From contig OX411555.1 in assembly GCA_948146395.1 (NCBI GenBank), positions 38,665,565 to 38,729,564 of the forward strand: a stretch of 64,000 nt of DNA, written 5' to 3'. The translations under genes and the position numbers were made by a program. The notes under the pieces are model-generated. The model searched no databases and was not told where the DNA came from. It was given only the letters and a program-made list of their open reading frames with translations. The first letter of the stretch is position 1, and each line of letters begins with the position of its first letter. The DNA comes from Fragum whitleyi. Lineage: Eukaryota; Mollusca; Bivalvia; Cardiida; Cardiidae. Positions 59,585 through 64,000 of this stretch are shown here, in pieces.

Positions 59585-59750
59585 TTAAGGTAGTGGAACG
59601 GTAATAGACCCGCAAAATTTTGGCAACTTACAATCTTTCACAATGTTGACAAAGGTTTCCTAATGAAATTCATTAGGAAACCTCTGTTAACACTGTTTAA
59701 GTTTATAACTCCCAAAACATTGCAGAACTATTACAGGTCCACTTCCTTAA
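59585..59750. mobile_element. CTTAAGGTAGTGGACC MITE, complete copy
   Basis: TTAAGGTAGTGGAACGGTAAT and CTATTACAGGTCCACTTCCTTAA are inverted; the centre CAAAGGTTTCCTAATGAA faces its complement. Confidence 0.65.
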
Positions 59751-60440
59751 ATTTAGTTGTCTGGTAATGGGTTAACATGACTAAGCATCCAGTAAGTTTA
59801 CTAACTGCATGTCTATAACCCATTTTTTCACTGTATATAAGCCCCAAGGCCCATGTAATACATACAAGTTCACCATGTTCAAAATGTTCAGTCGACCTTA
59901 TCCTACTTAAACCCTTAACACAGACGGCTAGATCTTTCTTATACTCTTACAACCAGAAATTACTTGATTCCATCAGATTTAGCACATTCTGATTGGCTGA
60001 AAAAATGCTTAAATTTCTCAATGAAATTTATTTTGATTATGTTGCTATTTTGTAAGCTTCCGCTAAAAGTAGTCCAAAAAGAAAACTACTTCAATGTTGA
60101 CACATCTTAACAATTTTGCTTTATGATATTAAACTTTAAGATATGAATACAATATTTCATGATTTCAGAGGTATCTAAAACCCTTATCACACTCATGTAT
60201 AAATCCGCTTCGTATATTCAGAGTGATTAGGTTTTTGGTTTCATACCTCTGTGAAATCAACAAATACTCTCTTCATCTCTTAAATGAGAAACATGTGACC
60301 CATCACTCAAAACAGAACCATCTTGGAAATTTGTTTGGACTAGATCTGTTGCATAGCAGACTAATACCACCCCCACCCCCCTTCCGACCACTTTGTCCCA
60401 GTTCTGTAAACAGTTGTAAGACTAATTTCAATTTTTGACC

Positions 60441-60668
60441 TTAACCCTTTGCTGTTTAATCCCTGCTTTTTACGTGCCTGTGATTTTATGATTGAGAAAA
60501 CATTGTGAAAAAGAAGAAATTGCTTCTGACAAGCAATTTCTTCTTTTTCCACACTATTTTCCTCCCTACTGAAAGGTTATTTTTCAAATTAAATCCACTT
60601 TAAATTTTCCTCTGCAAAACCTTTGAATTTGGACAGGTCCAAAATTTTGTACAACAGGAAAGGGTTAA
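60441..60668. mobile_element. CCCTTTCCTGTTT MITE, complete copy
   Basis: TTAACCCTTTGCTGTTTAAT and AACAGGAAAGGGTTAA ends, with TTAA at both sides. Nearly the same as 16903-17130. Confidence 0.65.
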
Positions 60669-60993
60669 CCTTTGATCTTAATGACCCAAAACAAAAGGGC
60701 ACCTCCTTGGGTCATGGAAAACAATTGCATAAAGTTTCATGATTCTAGGTCACTAGACCAGACACGAATTTGCAAACTGAATCAAACAAAGGGCAATAAC
60801 TCAAAAAATATATATGGTAGAGTTAGGGTTCTTGCACACTGCACACCCTAGCTATGGGATCTATACACCTGTGAAGTTTCAAGACCATAGGTCTTAAAGT
60901 TTCAAAGTTATGGACCGGACACGAATTTGATAACGGACAGACAGACAGACAGACAGATGATAACATAATATGACCCTTTGGGCGTATAAAAAT
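60669..60993 (-). mobile_element. Helentron-like element, reverse orientation, partial
   Basis: The right edge TTGGGCGTATAAAAA is the complement of a TTTTTATACGCCCAA start, next to a GACA microsatellite (60936-60957). The 3' end is not clear. Confidence 0.4.
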
Positions 60994-61019
60994 AAGTGCC
61001 GTCTTCAGGGATGGAACTC

Positions 61020-61215
61020 GGACCTAACTCGGAAAAAACTAATTGTCTTTTGGATGAGATGTTAAACCGAGGTCCCGTGAGATAGTGCTTTATACCTAGC
61101 ACATTAAAGAACCATGGCGGATCTTAGCAGTAGTTTCTTCACGAATCCTTGCACTATCCCTGTAACAACTAACCGTCTTCTAAGGGCGTCGCTTATATGG
61201 GTATGTGCTATGGTA
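61020..61215 (+). mobile_element. SINE central-domain fragment
   Basis: TGGATGAGATGTTAAACCGAG through CCATGGCGGATCTTAGCAG matches about 300-490. The tRNA head is missing. A smaller piece (CCTTGCACTATCCCCTGTTAC) is at 62733-62800. Confidence 0.65.
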
Positions 61216-61631
61216 GCAACAATAGATGAAAAATTCACACCTCATAATTGAAAGGTTAACATGCAACCAACAGCACTATGGCTGCAGCCTTTCAATCTTG
61301 AATAAATTTGAGCCTGTTTGTGAGATTTCCAACATTTTCAAATATTCACAAAGCAAAGATTCTGAACAGCCTGTGCTTCTGCACAGTCTGACCAGAGTCT
61401 TCACTTTGTGCTTAGAAGATAGAAAAGATCTCAATGTATCTGTAAACAATCAGGTAACTTTATATCACAGTATGTTGCTGTCTATGCTGCTCAATATTTT
61501 CACCTCACGAACATTTCAAATTGATGGAAATGTCAGGCACAGGGTCATTTGTGAAAATGTGAAAAAGGAAGAAAATAAGTCAACAACCACTTCTAATTGA
61601 ACAGTCTGAATTTATGCAAAAAAGGAAATGA

Positions 61632-61875
61632 TTAACCCTTGTCATGCTGAATAAATTTTGGCTACAAATTTGCATCAAAATCAAAGGGCAAAAAGCACTG
61701 AAAGTTCCAACTGTATATCAATTTTCATTTGAAAAACTAAATCTATTGACAATTCTTGTTTGAAAGAGAGAAACAGGTGCTGAAGACTAACATCAGACTG
61801 CACATATGTGCAGGCTGATGTTTGTCTATAGCACCTGCCAAAGCAGGAATATTCCGGGTTCAGCATAAGGGTTAA
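61632..61875. mobile_element. CCCTTGTCATGCTGAA MITE, complete copy
   Basis: TTAACCCTTGTCATGCTGAA and GTTCAGCATAAGGGTTAA ends; centre CTGCACATATGTGCAGGCTG. One of the clearest copies. Confidence 0.65.
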
Positions 61876-62532
61876 GAGTTAATGATTTCAAGACACAAGA
61901 TTCTAGGTGACAACTATTTAGCCCTTTCTTGTTCCACAAAATTTTATACTGGTCAAAACTAAAAAGACTTAAATGAAAAGTTGGTGCATTTTGAAATGAA
62001 ACCATCCTAGGGGGTAGAAAATATAGTGGGAAAAGGAAAATTTGCTTCTTTTCTTGGAAGTATAGAAATCACTGAGATAAAAGCTAATATGGGAAAGATC
62101 AAAATTTGAATTTATAGAAAAATTTCCATATACAAGAAACAATTGTGAGGAAAGGAGACATGCTTTTAATATGCCTTTTCTCCATTTTACACAGTTTCAT
62201 CATCTTATTTCATGACTGCTACTAAAAGGTGTTTTGTGGTAATTGGTTGAAGTTATACAGAGGACTAGTCAAAGGGAGTTAAAAACTTCAAAAGTGACAT
62301 GTAGGACAAAGGTTGGTCAAAGGGAGATAACTATCTGCAAAATAGTATTTGTCAATATAAAGCAAACAGCAATAATCAGGCATCTTTTCCTCTTTTAACA
62401 TGTTTTATTACCCTTTTCATTACAAGAATCCATATATGTGTCTTTTCACTTTACCAGAGCATTTATTCCTCTGTAATTGAACTAGAACAGGATAAAAACC
62501 ATGTAATTCATCTCTTCCTATTGTGTATCGAT

Positions 62533-62603
62533 GGGTTAGCACAACACTATTATTGTAAGTGCCTTTAAATATACAGGCACAAACAATAGTGTTGTACTAA
62601 CCC
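62533..62603. repeat. palindrome, AATACTATTGTAAGTGCC family
   Basis: GGGTTAGCACAACACTATTA faces AATAGTGTTGTACTAACCC. The outer tips differ from other members. Confidence 0.65.
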
Positions 62604-62938
62604 TTAGATATACTACAAACAGATTCTATCCCAAAGATGACAAACAAACTTTTATTTGTCTTTCAAAAAAGATATTCAGCTGAGGTTCTGTTTATCATGC
62701 TTTACATAGTAGTTGCAGTAGTTACATGCTTTATCCTTGCACTATCCCCTGTTACTACAAACCTTCTGGACATGTCGCTTTGGTCCATGGCCAATAATAG
62801 CTACCATAAATAAATTTATGCATGTATTTTATTTTCCAAATAGCTTGCTTTTTTCCCTTTTCAAGGAAATTCTATCAGGTTCCTGGTAATCAAATTGAAC
62901 ACTTTATCAAGAGGTTGATGCTTGAAAGCAGGGGTATT

Positions 62939-63895
62939 AACAAGACCATGATGGTCCTTGATCGCTCACCTGAGTCTCTTTGACCCCTAGGACATCACAT
63001 TAATTAAATAGGCAGATGTCAACAAGGGGATAATTTCTACATATGATCAATACCATGGAATGTTTTCAACCAAGAGAGGTTCCATTAGATGATGCTAAAT
63101 GCTAAATATGAAAACTGTCTGCCTTCTGGTTTCAGAGAAGAAAATTTTTGAAGATTTTCCTATTTTCACCCATCATGATCAGAAGAGCTAAAAGGGGTGC
63201 GCCCGGATGGAGCCCAAATATGACCTCAGGGTCTTGATATGTACAAGCTTGGTAGGGGCCAACTTGATGATGCTACATACCAAATAAGAAAGTTGTGTGC
63301 CATCTGTTTTCAGAGAAGAAGATTTTTAAAGATTTTTGCTCTTTGATTCTATGTAAAAGGGTTACACTCGGGTGGAGCCAAAATATGATCCCAGGGTCTT
63401 GATATGAACAATATAGAGCTCCACTAGATGATGCTACATACCAAATATGAAAGCTGTCTACATTCTGGTTTCAAAGAAGAAGATTTTTGAAGATTTTCTT
63501 TTACCCTTCGTGCTCAGAAGAGCTAAAAGGGATGCACCAGGGCAAAGCCCAAGTAAGTTCCTAGGGTCTTGATATGAACAAACTTGGTAGAAGTCCACTA
63601 GGTGATACTACATACCAAATATGAAAGCTGTCTACCTTCGGGTTTCAGAGAAGAAGATATTTAAAGATTTTTTCCTATTTTCACACTTTTTGTTAAGGGT
63701 AAAGGGAGAGTTAAGGGTGGATTTCATTTATTTGAACAACTTTGGTAGAACTTGACCCAAGGAACATCTTGCCAATTTTCATCAAGATTGGTCCACCGGT
63801 CTAGGAGAAGATGTTTTAAGAAATTGTGGAAAACACAGGACTGACGACGGACATTGTATGATCACTATATCTCACCTTGAGCACAATGTTTTCTA
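62939..63895 (-). mobile_element. Helentron-like element, GCTCACCTGAG type, reverse and 5'-eroded
   Basis: The left edge AACAAGACCATGATGGTCC followed by GATCGCTCACCTGAGTC is the complement of the 3' end of 56241-57660. Repeat units follow in reverse. The last recognised part is CTCACCTTGAGCAC; the final 5' bases are lost. Confidence 0.6.
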
Positions 63896-64000
63896 CTATT
63901 TGCTTTAAATGTTAGGCTTACAAATCTCATAGATCTATCTTGTGCCATTCAAAGATTTGCCCTCGTAATAAGTTGTCCTCAGACAAGTTGCCTTGAAAAA

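Larger units (their letters stand above)
49782..64000. other. 3' UTR and downstream region: no further gene found
   Basis: Outside listed repeats I see nothing recognisable in 49782-50160, 50442-51830, 51890-52090, 52797-53310, 53520-54380, 54448-54840, 58216-58718, 58987-59584, 59751-60440, 61216-61631, 61876-62532 and 62607-62938. The transcript end is not defined. Parts of 53000-53250 and 53890-54170 (GTCTGTCTGTCC, TTGCGACA words) look like eroded Helentron-like sequence. Confidence 0.6.

Noticed and set aside
61226..61600. 124-codon reading frame
   Set aside because: Part of it matches the dispersed sequence at 44170-44285; no start context, domain or splice evidence.

Overview
The window is AT-rich, intron-containing eukaryotic DNA. 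It is crowded with short non-autonomous transposable elements: tRNA-derived SINEs, TTAA-flanked MITEs, foldback palindromes, and elements with a Helitron2/Helentron-like layout. This repeat mix, together with long introns and one gene with metazoan signalling domains, suggests an invertebrate animal, most likely a bivalve or other mollusc. That assignment is inference from style; no sequence search was run.

Only one protein-coding gene can be supported, on the + strand. Three coding exons (22826-26468, 30542-31550, 47855-49781) join in matching phases (1, then 2) at canonical GT/AG borders and give a predicted protein of 2192 residues. The first 1.2 thousand residues are mostly low-complexity, acidic and Ser/Asn-rich. 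Exon 2 carries a region resembling the Ski/Sno/Dac homology domain. Exon 3 carries a Cys/His motif with the same residue spacing as the SAND-like, Smad4-binding domain of Ski. I read it as a divergent Ski/Sno-related nuclear co-regulator. The start codon sits 66 bases downstream of a good splice acceptor, and two tiny upstream ORFs precede it, so at least one further 5' exon lies upstream and was not found.

Layout. 1-22759: no coding exon seen; SINEs, MITEs, a 1.2 kb duplicated block (1-1189 and 8166-9339), a CpG-dense patch near 6-7.3 kb, and a 3 kb foldback element at 18463-21443. 22760-49781: the gene, with a 4.1 kb intron 1 and a 16.3 kb intron 2, both full of repeats. 49782-64000: 3' flank with no supported gene, including a MITE split by two head-to-tail Helentron-like elements (54933-57795).

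The main biological interest is (i) the unusual architecture of the Ski/Sno-like gene and its uORF arrangement, and (ii) a set of repeat families with unrelated sequences but one shared end structure: a 5' TTTTTA start, an asymmetric internal copy of the 5' end, a 3' hairpin, and a TCTTGTTT or TCTAGTT end.
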